A program made the position numbers and the translations under genes. Below, one piece after another: positions 9,578-18,435 of a stretch of DNA of 64,000 nucleotides. Position 1 is the stretch's first letter. Every line of letters starts with the position of its first letter. The DNA comes from Acetobacteraceae bacterium (GTDB lineage: Bacteria; Pseudomonadota; Alphaproteobacteria; Acetobacterales; Acetobacteraceae): NCBI GenBank assembly GCA_947455205.1, contig CANGNF010000002.1:1-64000 (forward strand), given 5' to 3'. The notes under the pieces are model-generated. The model was not told the DNA's origin and ran no database searches. It saw only the letters and a list, made by a program, of their open reading frames with translations.

Positions 9578-10453
9578 ATGGCCATGGCGTTGACGCTACC
9601 TGACAGTTCCTTTCGCAGCATCATGGAGCAGTGGGTCGAGGCTTCGCGGCTGAGGCTCGCCGGCGACCAATACTCGTCCCCCGTTGGGTCAGCGGATGTG
9701 CTGGTAGAAGAGCTCAACCGACTGCAGGATGACTTGCGCGCGGCAACGGCAGAGCGCGGCAATCTGCAAGCGGCAGTAGCGCGCCTTGACCTCAGCCTGG
9801 CGGCAGCACAAGCCGATCTGGCCGAACAACATCACAGGCACGACGCTGCTTTGTCTAGGGTAGCGACTGAGGTCGAGACCGCGAAGACTACAGCAGCAAT
9901 GATGACAACTGAGGTCGAGGCCGCGAAGACTGCGGCGGCAAGGATGGCGGCTGAGGTCGAGGCCGCGACGACTGCGGCGGCAAGGATGGCGACTGAGGTC
10001 GAGGCTGCGAAGACTGCGGCGGCAAGGATGGCGACTGAGGTCGAGGCCGCGAATACTGCGGCGGCAAGGATGGCAGCTGAGGTCGAGGCCGCGAAGGCTG
10101 CGGCGGCAATGATGGCGATTGAGGTCGAGGCCGCGAAGGCTGCGGCGGCAGTGATGGCGGCTGAGGTCGAGGCCGCGAAGACTGCTGCGGCAATGATGGC
10201 GCTTGAGGTTGACGCTGCGAAGGCTGCGGCCGCCGCGCTCGCGCCTGCATCGCCACCGCCCGCAGCCCTGAACAGCACACCACCAAGCGATAGACCTGTC
10301 GCACCGCCGCGGCGTTTCGATGAACAATGGTACCTAGCCTACTATCCCGATGTTCGGGAGGCGGTGCGCCGCGGGATGTTCGCCTCAGGCGAAGAACACT
10401 ATGAGCGGCATGGGCGAGCCGAACGCCGCCAAGCACATTATGTCCAGGAGTGA
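9578..10453 (+). CDS. Coiled-coil repeat protein with C-terminal YYPDV motif
   Basis: 291 aa. Residues 98-223 are nine consecutive 14-residue units of the type EVEAAKTAAARMAT, two heptads each, which should form a long Ala-rich coiled coil. A less regular coiled coil precedes it (residues 40-97). A Pro-rich hinge leads to residues 247-285, FDEQWYLAYYPDVREA then HYERHGRAERR, a short module of the FDxxWYLxxxPDV...HYxxxGxxEGR type that I recall from glycosyltransferase-linked proteins. It has no signal peptide or membrane segment. It follows the anchored GW protein by 57 bp on the same strand, so the two may act as scaffold partners. Function unknown. ATG 9578 or 9584 could be the start. Confidence 0.75.
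   Translation: MAMALTLPDSSFRSIMEQWVEASRLRLAGDQYSSPVGSADVLVEELNRLQDDLRAATAERGNLQAAVARLDLSLAAAQADLAEQHHRHDAALSRVATEVETAKTTAAMMTTEVEAAKTAAARMAAEVEAATTAAARMATEVEAAKTAAARMATEVEAANTAAARMAAEVEAAKAAAAMMAIEVEAAKAAAAVMAAEVEAAKTAAAMMALEVDAAKAAAAALAPASPPPAALNSTPPSDRPVAPPRRFDEQWYLAYYPDVREAVRRGMFASGEEHYERHGRAERRQAHYVQE
9869..10246 (+). repeat. Nine tandem 42-bp coding repeats
   Basis: Nine head-to-tail 42-bp units encode the 14-residue coiled-coil repeat. Most units differ by only a few bases and the spacing is exact, which points to recent expansion by slippage or unequal exchange. Copy number is therefore likely to vary between strains without shifting the frame. Confidence 0.95.
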
Positions 10454-10584
10454 TCGGTAAAGCCGGTCAGCGCGTTGTGGCCGAAGGCAGAAAACACCGG
10501 CCAACGGCGGCAATGCACCCGGTACCGCCCGCGGGCAAGACACCGAGCGATTTTACCCGAAGCCCTGCAGGCCAGCGTCGATAT

Positions 10585-11559
10585 TCACCTGACGCCGATC
10601 CGCAGCAGATCATGCAGGTGCAGGATGCCAATGGGCATACCCTTCTCCAGCACGAACATGCTGCTGATCCGCTGCTCGTTCATCATCCGCAGCAGGTCGG
10701 CGGCGAGCATCTCCGGCGCCGCGGCAAGGGGCGTCGCGGTCATCACCTCGGCAACCGCGCGGTCCATGCCGTGGCCACCTTGCAGCGCGCGGCGCAGGTC
10801 GCCGTCGGTCAACACCCCCACCAGGCGGCGGTCGTCGTCGATAACGCCGGTGACGCCGAAGCGGCGCGATGTCATCTCGATGATGGCTTCCTGCAAGGTG
10901 GCGGTGCGCGGCACCAGCGGCAGCTCATCGGCACCATGCATCATGTCCCGGGCCCGCTTGAGCTGGGAGCCCAGCTTACCGCCGGGGTGGACGGCGCGGA
11001 AATCCTCGGGCGAAAAGCCGCGGGCTTCCAGCAGGCACATCGCCAGCGCATCGCCCAGCGCCAGCTGCATGGCAGTGCTGGTGGTGGGCGCCAGGCCGTT
11101 GGGGCAGGCCTCCGGCATGTTCGGCAGCAGCAGCGGCAGGTCTGCGGCCGCGCCGAGCGCGCTTTCGGCGCGCGACGTGATGGCGATCAGCGGCACGCCG
11201 AAGCGGCGGGTGAAGGCGATGATATCGGCCAACTCTGGCGCCTCGCCGGACCAGGACAGCGCCAGAACCACATCCTCCCGCCCGATCATGCCGAGGTCGC
11301 CATGGCTGGCCTCGGCCGGATGGACGAAGTGAGCGGGGGTGCCGGTCGACGCCAAGGTCGCTGCGATCTTGCGGCCGATATGGCCGGACTTGCCCATACC
11401 GGTGACGACCATGCGCCCCGTATGCGCCAGCACCAGGTCGACGGCACGCAGCACAGCATTGCCCAACTCGCCTGCCAGCGCGGCGTGCAGGGCATTCAGC
11501 CCCTCCGCTTCCAACTGGATGGTGCGCATAAGGGTCTGCCGGCGCAGGCTTTCGGTCAT
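10585..11559 (-). CDS. kdsD: Arabinose-5-phosphate isomerase (KpsF/GutQ family)
   Basis: 324 aa from ATG 11559, chosen because this ATG overlaps the kdsB stop as ATGA; a longer open frame is spurious. The N-terminal SIS domain has [21 protein letters not shown] and [11 protein letters not shown], then AVHPGGKLG, and two CBS domains follow ([45 protein letters not shown]). It converts ribulose-5-phosphate to arabinose-5-phosphate, the first committed precursor of Kdo. It is the last gene of the minus-strand kdsA-kdsB-kdsD run. Confidence 0.95.
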   Translation of the reverse strand: MTESLRRQTLMRTIQLEAEGLNALHAALAGELGNAVLRAVDLVLAHTGRMVVTGMGKSGHIGRKIAATLASTGTPAHFVHPAEASHGDLGMIGREDVVLALSWSGEAPELADIIAFTRRFGVPLIAITSRAESALGAAADLPLLLPNMPEACPNGLAPTTSTAMQLALGDALAMCLLEARGFSPEDFRAVHPGGKLGSQLKRARDMMHGADELPLVPRTATLQEAIIEMTSRRFGVTGVIDDDRRLVGVLTDGDLRRALQGGHGMDRAVAEVMTATPLAAAPEMLAADLLRMMNEQRISSMFVLEKGMPIGILHLHDLLRIGVR

Positions 11560-12281
11560 GCCAGCATCTCCCGGGCACGGACCAGATCCTGCGGGGTATC
11601 GACCCCGAAGGGGACGTCGGCGACCACAACCGCATCCACCCGCATGCCGGCTTCCAGCGCCCGTAGTTGTTCCAGCTTCTCCCGCAATTCCAGCGGCGAG
11701 GGCGGCAGCGCGACAAAGCGCGCCAGCGCGGTGCGGCGCCAAGCGTAGAGGCCGATATGGTGCCACAACGGGCCCTCGCCCCAGGGGGCGGACGCGCGGG
11801 TGAAGTAGAGGCAGCGTAAATGGCCGGGGGCGATGGCGCTGCCGACCATCTTGACTACCGAGGACGCCGTGCGGTCCTCCTCGCGGTCGATCTCGGCCAC
11901 CAGCGTCGCCAGGTCCACCGCGGGGTCGGCCATCGGGGCCAGGGCGGCGCGGATGGCTTCCGGCGCGATGGTCGGCAGGTCGCCTTGGACGTTCAACACC
12001 ACGTCGTGGCGGCCTTCGGGGTCCAGCGCGACCAGCGCCTCATGGATGCGGTCTGAGCCGGAGGGGTGGTCGTTCCGCGTCATCTGCACCCGGCCGCCGG
12101 CAGCGCTGACCACGGCGGCGATCTCCGGGCTGTCGGTGGCGACGACGACATCCCCGGCGCCGGCTGCAAGGGCTCGGCGCCAGACATGGAGAATCATTGG
12201 CTGGCCGTTGATGTCGGCCAGCGGCTTGCCCGGCAGCCGACTGGCGGCCATGCGGGCGGGGATCAGGACAATGGGGTTCAT
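11556..12281 (-). CDS. kdsB: 3-deoxy-manno-octulosonate cytidylyltransferase
   Basis: 241 aa. It begins with the CMP-Kdo synthetase signature ([18 protein letters not shown]) and carries [29 protein letters not shown] and the NVQGDLP metal/CTP-binding strand; the usual QGDEP has Leu in place of Glu here. The end, [13 protein letters not shown], is typical. It activates Kdo with CTP for transfer to lipid A or a capsular reducing-end linker. It starts 10 bp after kdsA and overlaps kdsD by four bases, so the three are surely one transcript. Confidence 0.96.
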   Translation of the reverse strand: MNPIVLIPARMAASRLPGKPLADINGQPMILHVWRRALAAGAGDVVVATDSPEIAAVVSAAGGRVQMTRNDHPSGSDRIHEALVALDPEGRHDVVLNVQGDLPTIAPEAIRAALAPMADPAVDLATLVAEIDREEDRTASSVVKMVGSAIAPGHLRCLYFTRASAPWGEGPLWHHIGLYAWRRTALARFVALPPSPLELREKLEQLRALEAGMRVDAVVVADVPFGVDTPQDLVRAREMLA

Positions 12282-12291
12282 CGGCGGATGT

Positions 12292-13140
12292 TCAGGCGCC
12301 AGGGGCCGGAAAGGCTTTGACCACGTTGTCGATGGCCTGGAGCCGGGCGATTAGCGCCTCGAATTCGCGCAGCGGCACCATGTTGGGGCCATCGGAGGGC
12401 GCGTTGTCGGGGTCTTCGTGGGTCTCGATGAACAGGCCGGCGACGCCGGCGGCGACCGCGGCGCGGGCCAGGGTTTCCACGAACTCCCGCTGGCCGCCCG
12501 AGGAGGTGCCGTTGCCGCCGGGTTGCTGCACCGAATGGGTGGCGTCGAAGATCACGGGATGGCCGGTACGCGCCATGATCGGCAGTGACCGCATGTCGGA
12601 AACCAGCGTGTTGTAGCCGAAGGAGGCGCCGCGTTCGGTCAGCATGACCCTCGGGTTGCCGGCGCTGGTGATCTTGGCGGCGACATTGACCATGTCCCAG
12701 GGTGCCAGGAACTGGCCCTTCTTGACGTTGACCGCCCGGCCGGTGGCGGCGGCGGCCAGCAGCAGGTCGGTCTGGCGGCACAGGAAGGCGGGGATCTGCA
12801 GCACGTCCACCGCCTCGGCGATGGCGGCGCAGTGGGTGGCCTCATGCACGTCGGTCAGCACGGCCAGACCCAGGCTGTCGCGGATCTCTGCGAAGACCGG
12901 CAGCGCGGCGGCCATGCCGACACCACGGGCGGCTCTGGCCGAGGTGCGGTTGGCCTTGTCGTAGCTGGTCTTATAGATCAGCCCGATACCCCGCCGGGCG
13001 CAGATTTCCTTCAGCGCCGCCGCGGTTTCCAGCGCGTGCGCGCGGCTTTCCATCTGGCAGGGGCCAGCGATGAGCGCGATCGGCAGGTCATTCGCCAGTC
13101 GGACGGAGCGGATATCGAGAACTGACAAAGTTGTTCCCAT
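12292..13140 (-). CDS. kdsA: 3-deoxy-8-phosphooctulonate synthase
   Basis: 282 aa from ATG 13140 (MGTTLSVLD); a start at 13197 would add 19 residues beyond the family's usual N-terminus. Conserved stretches include [45 protein letters not shown] and [14 protein letters not shown]. The Cys in AGPC is the metal ligand of the metal-dependent Kdo8P synthases, so this should be that class rather than the E. coli metal-free type (family knowledge). It condenses PEP with arabinose-5-phosphate. It heads the kds operon, 66 bp after the broken dehydrogenase gene. Confidence 0.96.
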   Translation of the reverse strand: MGTTLSVLDIRSVRLANDLPIALIAGPCQMESRAHALETAAALKEICARRGIGLIYKTSYDKANRTSARAARGVGMAAALPVFAEIRDSLGLAVLTDVHEATHCAAIAEAVDVLQIPAFLCRQTDLLLAAAATGRAVNVKKGQFLAPWDMVNVAAKITSAGNPRVMLTERGASFGYNTLVSDMRSLPIMARTGHPVIFDATHSVQQPGGNGTSSGGQREFVETLARAAVAAGVAGLFIETHEDPDNAPSDGPNMVPLREFEALIARLQAIDNVVKAFPAPGA

Positions 13141-13206
13141 GCCATGACAAGATGAGGCGCCTAGATAAGCGCTGCCATGCGCGGTGCCAACCGGCAAAAC
13201 CCGGCG

Positions 13207-14502
13207 CTACGCCTTCACCACATTCGCCGCGCCCCGGATGCCTGCCCGTTCGCAGGCGTTGCACGTGTCCACCACCAGCCGGCAGTGGGCGACCAGGGCG
13301 GCGTAGTCGATGCTGTCGTGGTCGGTGGCGATCGGCGCGCCATGGTATCCGGGCAGGGTGTCGGGATTACGGGCGACGCCGCGGCGGCCGAGCAGGCCAG
13401 GGTGCTCGCGCAGCGTCGGCAGTTCCGCGATGCAGGGGCCGTGGAACTCCACCACGGTGCCGCGGGCCTCCAGCAGTTCCCGCAGGCGCAGCGACGGGCT
13501 TTCGCGCAGGTCGTGGACGTTCTCTTTGTAGGTCATGCCCAACAGCAGGATGCGCTGGCGTTCAGGCCACGCCGATGCACCCGGTCCATGGCGCCGGCCA
13601 GCAGGTTCAGCACGTGGCGCGGCAGGGCGGTGTCGATCTCGCCCGCCAACTCGATGAAGCGCGTCGCCATGCCGTATTCGCGCGCCCTCCAGGTCAGGTA
13701 GAACGGGTCGATCGGGATGCAGTGGCCGCCCAGGCCCGGCCCCGGGTAGAACGGCAGGTAGCCGAAGGGCTTGGTCTTCGCGGCCTCGATGACTTCCCAG
13801 ATGTCGATGCCCCTGGCGGCGTAGACCACCTCCAGCTCGTTGACCAAGGCGATGTTAACGGCGCGGAATACGTTCTCGGTCAGCTTCACCGCCTCGGCGG
13901 CGGCGAGCGAACTGACCTGGACGGTGCGTTCCACCACCTGGCCGTACAGCGCCAGGGCCAGGCGCTGCGATGCCGGGTCGTCGGCGCCGACCACCTTGGG
14001 GATAATGGCGGTGTCGAAGGCGGCGTTGCCGGGGTCCTCGCGGTCAGGCGAATAGGCCAGGAAGACGTCCGTGCCGCCGCGCAGCCCGCCGGCCTTCAGG
14101 ATCGGCAGCATCACCTCGCGGCAGGTGCCGGGGTAGGTGGTGGATTCCAGCACCACCAGCTGGCCGGGGCGGAGCGTGCGGGCGATCCACCGCGTTGTCG
14201 CCTGCACATCGAAAGTTCCGGCTCGCGGTGGCGGTTCAGCGGCGTGGGCACGCAGACCAGGATGGCATCGGCCTCGGCCATCCGGGCGAAGTCGGCCGTG
14301 GCCTGGAAGCGCCCGGGGCTGCCAAGGCGGCGAAGACGGTGCCGGGGATTTGGCTGATGTAGCTTTGGCCGGCGGTCGGCATCGCCACCCTGGCAGGGTC
14401 GATGTCGAAGCCCAGCACGCGGAAGTCGCGCTCGGCGATGGCGCGGGCCAACGGCACGTCGGCATAGCCGAGCCCGATGATGCTGATCGTGGCATCCTGC
14501 AA
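13207..14502 (-). pseudogene. Broken UDP-sugar (UDP-Glc / UDP-ManNAc type) 6-dehydrogenase
   Basis: Homology to the nucleotide-sugar dehydrogenase family is spread over three reading frames. The N-terminus ([23 protein letters not shown]) starts at 14502. The frame shifts near 14325, where [19 protein letters not shown] continues in another frame. It shifts again near 14215 into [39 protein letters not shown] and PGPGLGGHCIPIDPFYL, which holds the catalytic Cys. A third shift near 13560 leads into ILLLGMTYKENVHDLRESPS and the C-terminal domain. The usual GYVGLPLA reads GYADVPLA, so substitutions accompany the shifts. It is probably a real pseudogene, though base-calling errors cannot be excluded. 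The intact enzyme would supply UDP-glucuronate or a related uronate. Confidence 0.8.
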
Positions 14503-14607
14503 GCGGAACCGCGCCTCCAGCGCGGCGACGCGCGGTTCGGGTGTGCCATCAGCCTTGCCACTGGCTTTGGCATCGCCAGCCCAAGCGCAACCTACGGTTG
14601 CGACGGG

Positions 14608-17600
14608 CTAACCGAACCGCTTGCCGGCGAGAAGCTGATGCGTAACGGCCAGGATGCGCTCGGCAACGCTATCCCAGGCGTCGGCATCGCCGGGGTCGGG
14701 CGGGCTCAGGTTGAGGAAGGCTTGATCAAAGCCGGCCGGCAGCGCGGCGTCGACGCCAGCCGGCGCCCACCACAGCGCCAGGGCGCGCGGGTCGGGGTCG
14801 TAGCCGGGAGCGTCACCCAGGACGAGGCTGGCGTCGTCGCCGGCGCCGATGCCGTCGAACCAGGCTGCCGGCGGGTCGAGTCGCGCGGCGTGGCCCCGGC
14901 GGCGCAAGGCCAGCAGCAGGGCGTGCGCCTCGGGCGTGGCAGGGCCGGGCAGCTTGACGCCGAAGCGCAGCCGGCCCGCTGCCTGGCGCAGCGCGGTGGC
15001 CAGGGTGACGGCGCGCTGCGGCCAGCCATGCCCGGCTACTACCGCCCCGCGCAGCCGGGCGGCGGCGATGGCGCGAGCGGTGTCGTCGGCCAGCAGGGTG
15101 CTGGCCAACCGGGCCAGGCCGGCGGAATCGGCGAAGCTTGGAACCAGGCCGGGCAGCAGCGCCTCGGCGGCGGCGACGTTGTCGGTCAGCGACAAGGTGC
15201 CGCAGGCGGCAGCGTCCAGCACGCGGCGGTCCAGCACGGCCCATTCTGCCTGCTCGGGGGTGGCGATATCTAGCGCCAAGCGGGCGGCGGCATAGGCAAT
15301 GGGGCAGTCGCGGCTGGGCAGGTCGCCGCGCCAAAGCGGCTCCGTGGCGTCCCATCCCGGCCCGAGGATGCTGCCGTGCAGGCCGGGGAGGGCCGTGAGC
15401 AGGGCTGGCACCGCCGCATTGGGCGGGCCGGCGTACAAAAGGTCGGTCTCCGGCGGCAGCGCTGGGGCGGCCGGGGTGAACAGGCTCGGATCCGTGGCCA
15501 GGGGTAGCAGGGTTACCGCCAGGCCGGTGGCGTCATGCAGCGCCTCGGCGATGCGTGGCGAGGCGGCGAAGATCAGGTCGCAGGCCGGCAGCTGGCCGGC
15601 ATCCAGCCATTCCACGACCTGGCCCTGCACCCAGGCGCCGACCAGCAGGCCCGGCGTGGCATTGAGCGTGCGCCGCAGGTTGGTGGCCGGGTGCAGCGCC
15701 ACCACGGCATCCAGCCCGCGCCAGTCCGCCTCGGCGCCGTCGAGCAGGGCCGCGTCCCAGCCGGCGCCCTCGGCAAGGGCCGCGGCCAGGGGCTTTACCA
15801 GCGTTGCCTGTCCTGGCTCGCCCAGCGCGAAGCCGAGGCGAAAGCGGACGTGGCGCCAGCTGCTGTCGCCATCAAGCGCCGCTTGGCGCAGCCGCCGCTT
15901 CAGCCAGGCGCCCTGGCGGCGGAGAAAATGCTGGCGGTTGGCCAACTCTCGCCGTTCGCCGCCGGCCTGGACCGGGTCCGCCAGCGCCGCAGCCGAACGC
16001 AGGTTGCGCGTGGCGCTGCGCTGGTGGAGCGCGACGGCGTCGCGGGCCACCACCACCTGGCCGACCTCCCGGCCCAGGCGGAGGCAGAGGTCGACATCCT
16101 CCAGGCCGTAGTCGAAGCCTTCGTCGAAGCCGCCGGCGCCGAGGAAATCGCGCCGGCGCATCAGCAGCATGGCGGCCGTGGCGGCGGGCGCGGCGTCGGT
16201 GCCTTCGCTGGGGTCGGCGGCCTCGGCCTCGATCTCGAATGGCAGCCACAGGCTGCGGCCGTGGTCGCCGCCATGCAGCAGGCGGAACTCAATGCCATCG
16301 TGGTGCAGCACGGGGCGCAGGGTGCCATCCGTCTGCACCACGGGTTCGGCCAGCCGGGCACCGACGGAGGCGACGTCAGGCGCGGCCAGCGCCCGCAGCA
16401 TCGCCGGCAGCGGGTCGTGGGTGAACTCGATGTCGTTGTTTAGGAACAGCAGGTGCTCACCGCGGGCCAGCCGGGCGCCGAGGTTGTTTGACGCGCTGAA
16501 CGAGTGATTTTCCGCCCGCGCCTCAACCCGGATGTCCAGTTGTGCCGCCCAGCGCGCGGCAACCGCGAGGCTCTCATCGGTGCTAGCGTGGTCGATCAGC
16601 ACCACCTCCAGCGGCGTGCGCGCGTGGCGCAGCAGGCTGGTGAACAGTGCCTCAAGCAGCCCCGCGCCGTTGCGGTTCAGCACGATGGCCGACACCAGGC
16701 CGGGCGCCGGCTGGGCCGCGGGTTGCAGCGGTGGTGGCAGTGGCAGAGCGGCCTGGCCGGCCGGCGGGGCCAGCAGCTTGCTCGGGAAGTGGATCTCGGC
16801 GGGTGTGCCGGCCAGCGGCTCCGCGGTGCCGATGATGCGGACCACCAGCCGACGATGGCGGCCGTTCCAGCATTCCGCCGGCAGCGGCCAGTCGAAGCCA
16901 TGCTGGGCATGCCGGCTGAGGCTGCGGAAGCGGGCCTGGTAGCGGTCCGCCCGCGTGGTGCCGATGACGATCCCATCCAACTCGATGGTCAGGTGCACCG
17001 GGCGGTCGGCGGCCAGGTTGTCGATGGCCCAGCCGGTGATGCGCTCCGGCCCCAGGGTCTCCACCTGGCCATGGAAGCTGTGGTCGGCATCACTGAGCGC
17101 GGCAGCGCCGAGGATGCCGGTGATCTCGCGCGCGCTGCCGAGGCACAGATCGAGCGGGCCGAGGCTGACGCGCAGCCGATGGGCGGTGCCATCGAACAGG
17201 GCGCGCGGCACCGGCAGGCGGAAGCCGGGGGTGCCGGTGCCGCCCAGGTCTGGGCGGGGCAGGGCGGTCTGCGTTTCCGCCACCAAGCGGTCGGCATCGA
17301 ACAGCCGCACCGTCACGGCGGCGGCGGGGTGGCGCAGATCCAGCGCCCAGCCGTGCAGCACGCCGTCAGCGAAGCTTTCCAGCCGGCCACTCAACGGGCT
17401 CTGGTGCCTCAGGGTGGGACCGGCGGGGCCGGCATCCAGCAGCGCGCCGGTGCCTAGGTCGCGCAGTGCGATGGCGTGCGGCTGGTTGTCATGCAAGGCG
17501 GCCGGCAGCGGGATGCAGAAGCTGCCCCTGGGGTTGGCCCCGGCGCGCAGCACGCAAGGCTGCATGCCGAGGTCGACCATGCCGTCCACCAGCAGTTCCA

Positions 17601-18435
17601 GCCGCGCGATGGCGCGGTCGCCGTAGCGGATGCGGCCCTCCAGCACGCCATGGCGCAGCCGCACGGAGCCGCCGCCGGCGGCAAGGCGGCGCGTGATGGG
17701 GCTGCCGGGCAGCGGCTCGCCGGTCGCTGCCTCGACCACGGCGATCTCGTGCTCGTGGTTGTCGAAGACCAGGTCCGGCAGCGGCAGCGCAAAGCCGGCG
17801 CCGCCCGGCCCCAGGCCTGGGAGACTGGCCTGGCGCTGGCCGGCGGCGATGCCGTTGACGCGCAACTCCAACAGCAGCGGCAACGCCTGGCGACGACGGG
17901 CCCAGCCCCGGACCTCGCCCTGTTCAACCGCCAGCAGACGGCCTTGCAGCGGGCCGGTGGCGGCGTCGCTCGGCGGTGGGTGTGCTGACGGGAAGGGCTG
18001 CGCCAACAGGGCTTCGGCCAGGGCAGCGTCGATCTCATGTAGGGCCGGGAAATGTGGCGGTGGCGCAAGCGGGGCCAGGCTCAGGGCCGGGGGCTCGGCG
18101 GCCGGCGCCGGCGCTGGCCGCGCCGGGCGGCTGGCGGGGTCGAGCGAGACCAGCGGCGTGCCGCCCTCGGGACGGACCGAGATATCGCGCGGCGACACAC
18201 CGGCGGCGCCGGGTGCCATCTGTAGGTTGAAGCCGCAAAGCCGATGGTAGCCCTCGGTCCGGGCCACGTCGGGCCGGTCGATGCTGGTCTGGCCGCGCGC
18301 CAGCACCGCGCCATGGGCCATGACCACCAGCGTCACCGGCTGCCCCGGAGCGTTCTGGTCCACACACCAGCCAGCGACGCGGTCGCCGACGATGGCCTCG
18401 AGATAGCCGTGGTAGTGGGGCGCGGCAGCACTCAT
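14608..18435 (-). CDS. Large glycosyltransferase: five GW beta modules, GT2 domain and a GT-B-like C-terminal domain
   Basis: 1275 aa from ATG 18435, chosen because it forms an ATGA overlap with the stop of the upstream TPR-glycosyltransferase and no good Shine-Dalgarno precedes it; a longer frame to 18648 just overlaps that gene. Beta-rich modules lie at about 8-75, 161-245, 257-345, 348-435 and 453-545 (for example VAGWCVDQNAPGQP, VLHGWALDLRHPA, ITGWAIDNLAADRP). Residues about 580-850 are a GT2 (GT-A) domain with VSAIVLNRNG, VVLIDHASTD, the DXD-like LNNDIE and GFDYGLEDVDLCLR. Residues 860-1170 resemble the C-terminal half of a GT-B enzyme. It probably extends or modifies the locus polysaccharide at the cytoplasmic face. 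Donor and acceptor are unknown. Confidence 0.88.
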   Translation of the reverse strand: MSAAAPHYHGYLEAIVGDRVAGWCVDQNAPGQPVTLVVMAHGAVLARGQTSIDRPDVARTEGYHRLCGFNLQMAPGAAGVSPRDISVRPEGGTPLVSLDPASRPARPAPAPAAEPPALSLAPLAPPPHFPALHEIDAALAEALLAQPFPSAHPPPSDAATGPLQGRLLAVEQGEVRGWARRRQALPLLLELRVNGIAAGQRQASLPGLGPGGAGFALPLPDLVFDNHEHEIAVVEAATGEPLPGSPITRRLAAGGGSVRLRHGVLEGRIRYGDRAIARLELLVDGMVDLGMQPCVLRAGANPRGSFCIPLPAALHDNQPHAIALRDLGTGALLDAGPAGPTLRHQSPLSGRLESFADGVLHGWALDLRHPAAAVTVRLFDADRLVAETQTALPRPDLGGTGTPGFRLPVPRALFDGTAHRLRVSLGPLDLCLGSAREITGILGAAALSDADHSFHGQVETLGPERITGWAIDNLAADRPVHLTIELDGIVIGTTRADRYQARFRSLSRHAQHGFDWPLPAECWNGRHRRLVVRIIGTAEPLAGTPAEIHFPSKLLAPPAGQAALPLPPPLQPAAQPAPGLVSAIVLNRNGAGLLEALFTSLLRHARTPLEVVLIDHASTDESLAVAARWAAQLDIRVEARAENHSFSASNNLGARLARGEHLLFLNNDIEFTHDPLPAMLRALAAPDVASVGARLAEPVVQTDGTLRPVLHHDGIEFRLLHGGDHGRSLWLPFEIEAEAADPSEGTDAAPAATAAMLLMRRRDFLGAGGFDEGFDYGLEDVDLCLRLGREVGQVVVARDAVALHQRSATRNLRSAAALADPVQAGGERRELANRQHFLRRQGAWLKRRLRQAALDGDSSWRHVRFRLGFALGEPGQATLVKPLAAALAEGAGWDAALLDGAEADWRGLDAVVALHPATNLRRTLNATPGLLVGAWVQGQVVEWLDAGQLPACDLIFAASPRIAEALHDATGLAVTLLPLATDPSLFTPAAPALPPETDLLYAGPPNAAVPALLTALPGLHGSILGPGWDATEPLWRGDLPSRDCPIAYAAARLALDIATPEQAEWAVLDRRVLDAAACGTLSLTDNVAAAEALLPGLVPSFADSAGLARLASTLLADDTARAIAAARLRGAVVAGHGWPQRAVTLATALRQAAGRLRFGVKLPGPATPEAHALLLALRRRGHAARLDPPAAWFDGIGAGDDASLVLGDAPGYDPDPRALALWWAPAGVDAALPAGFDQAFLNLSPPDPGDADAWDSVAERILAVTHQLLAGKRFG

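Noticed and set aside
9869..10246. 42-bp repeats as a CRISPR array
   Set aside because: Units abut with no spacers, are in frame with a protein, and no cas genes are near.
9689..10436. Open frames on the minus strand across the 42-bp repeats (three frames)
   Set aside because: A repeat with no stop in one unit leaves all frames open. Only the plus-strand frame gives a sensible coiled coil and continues into non-repeat protein sequence.
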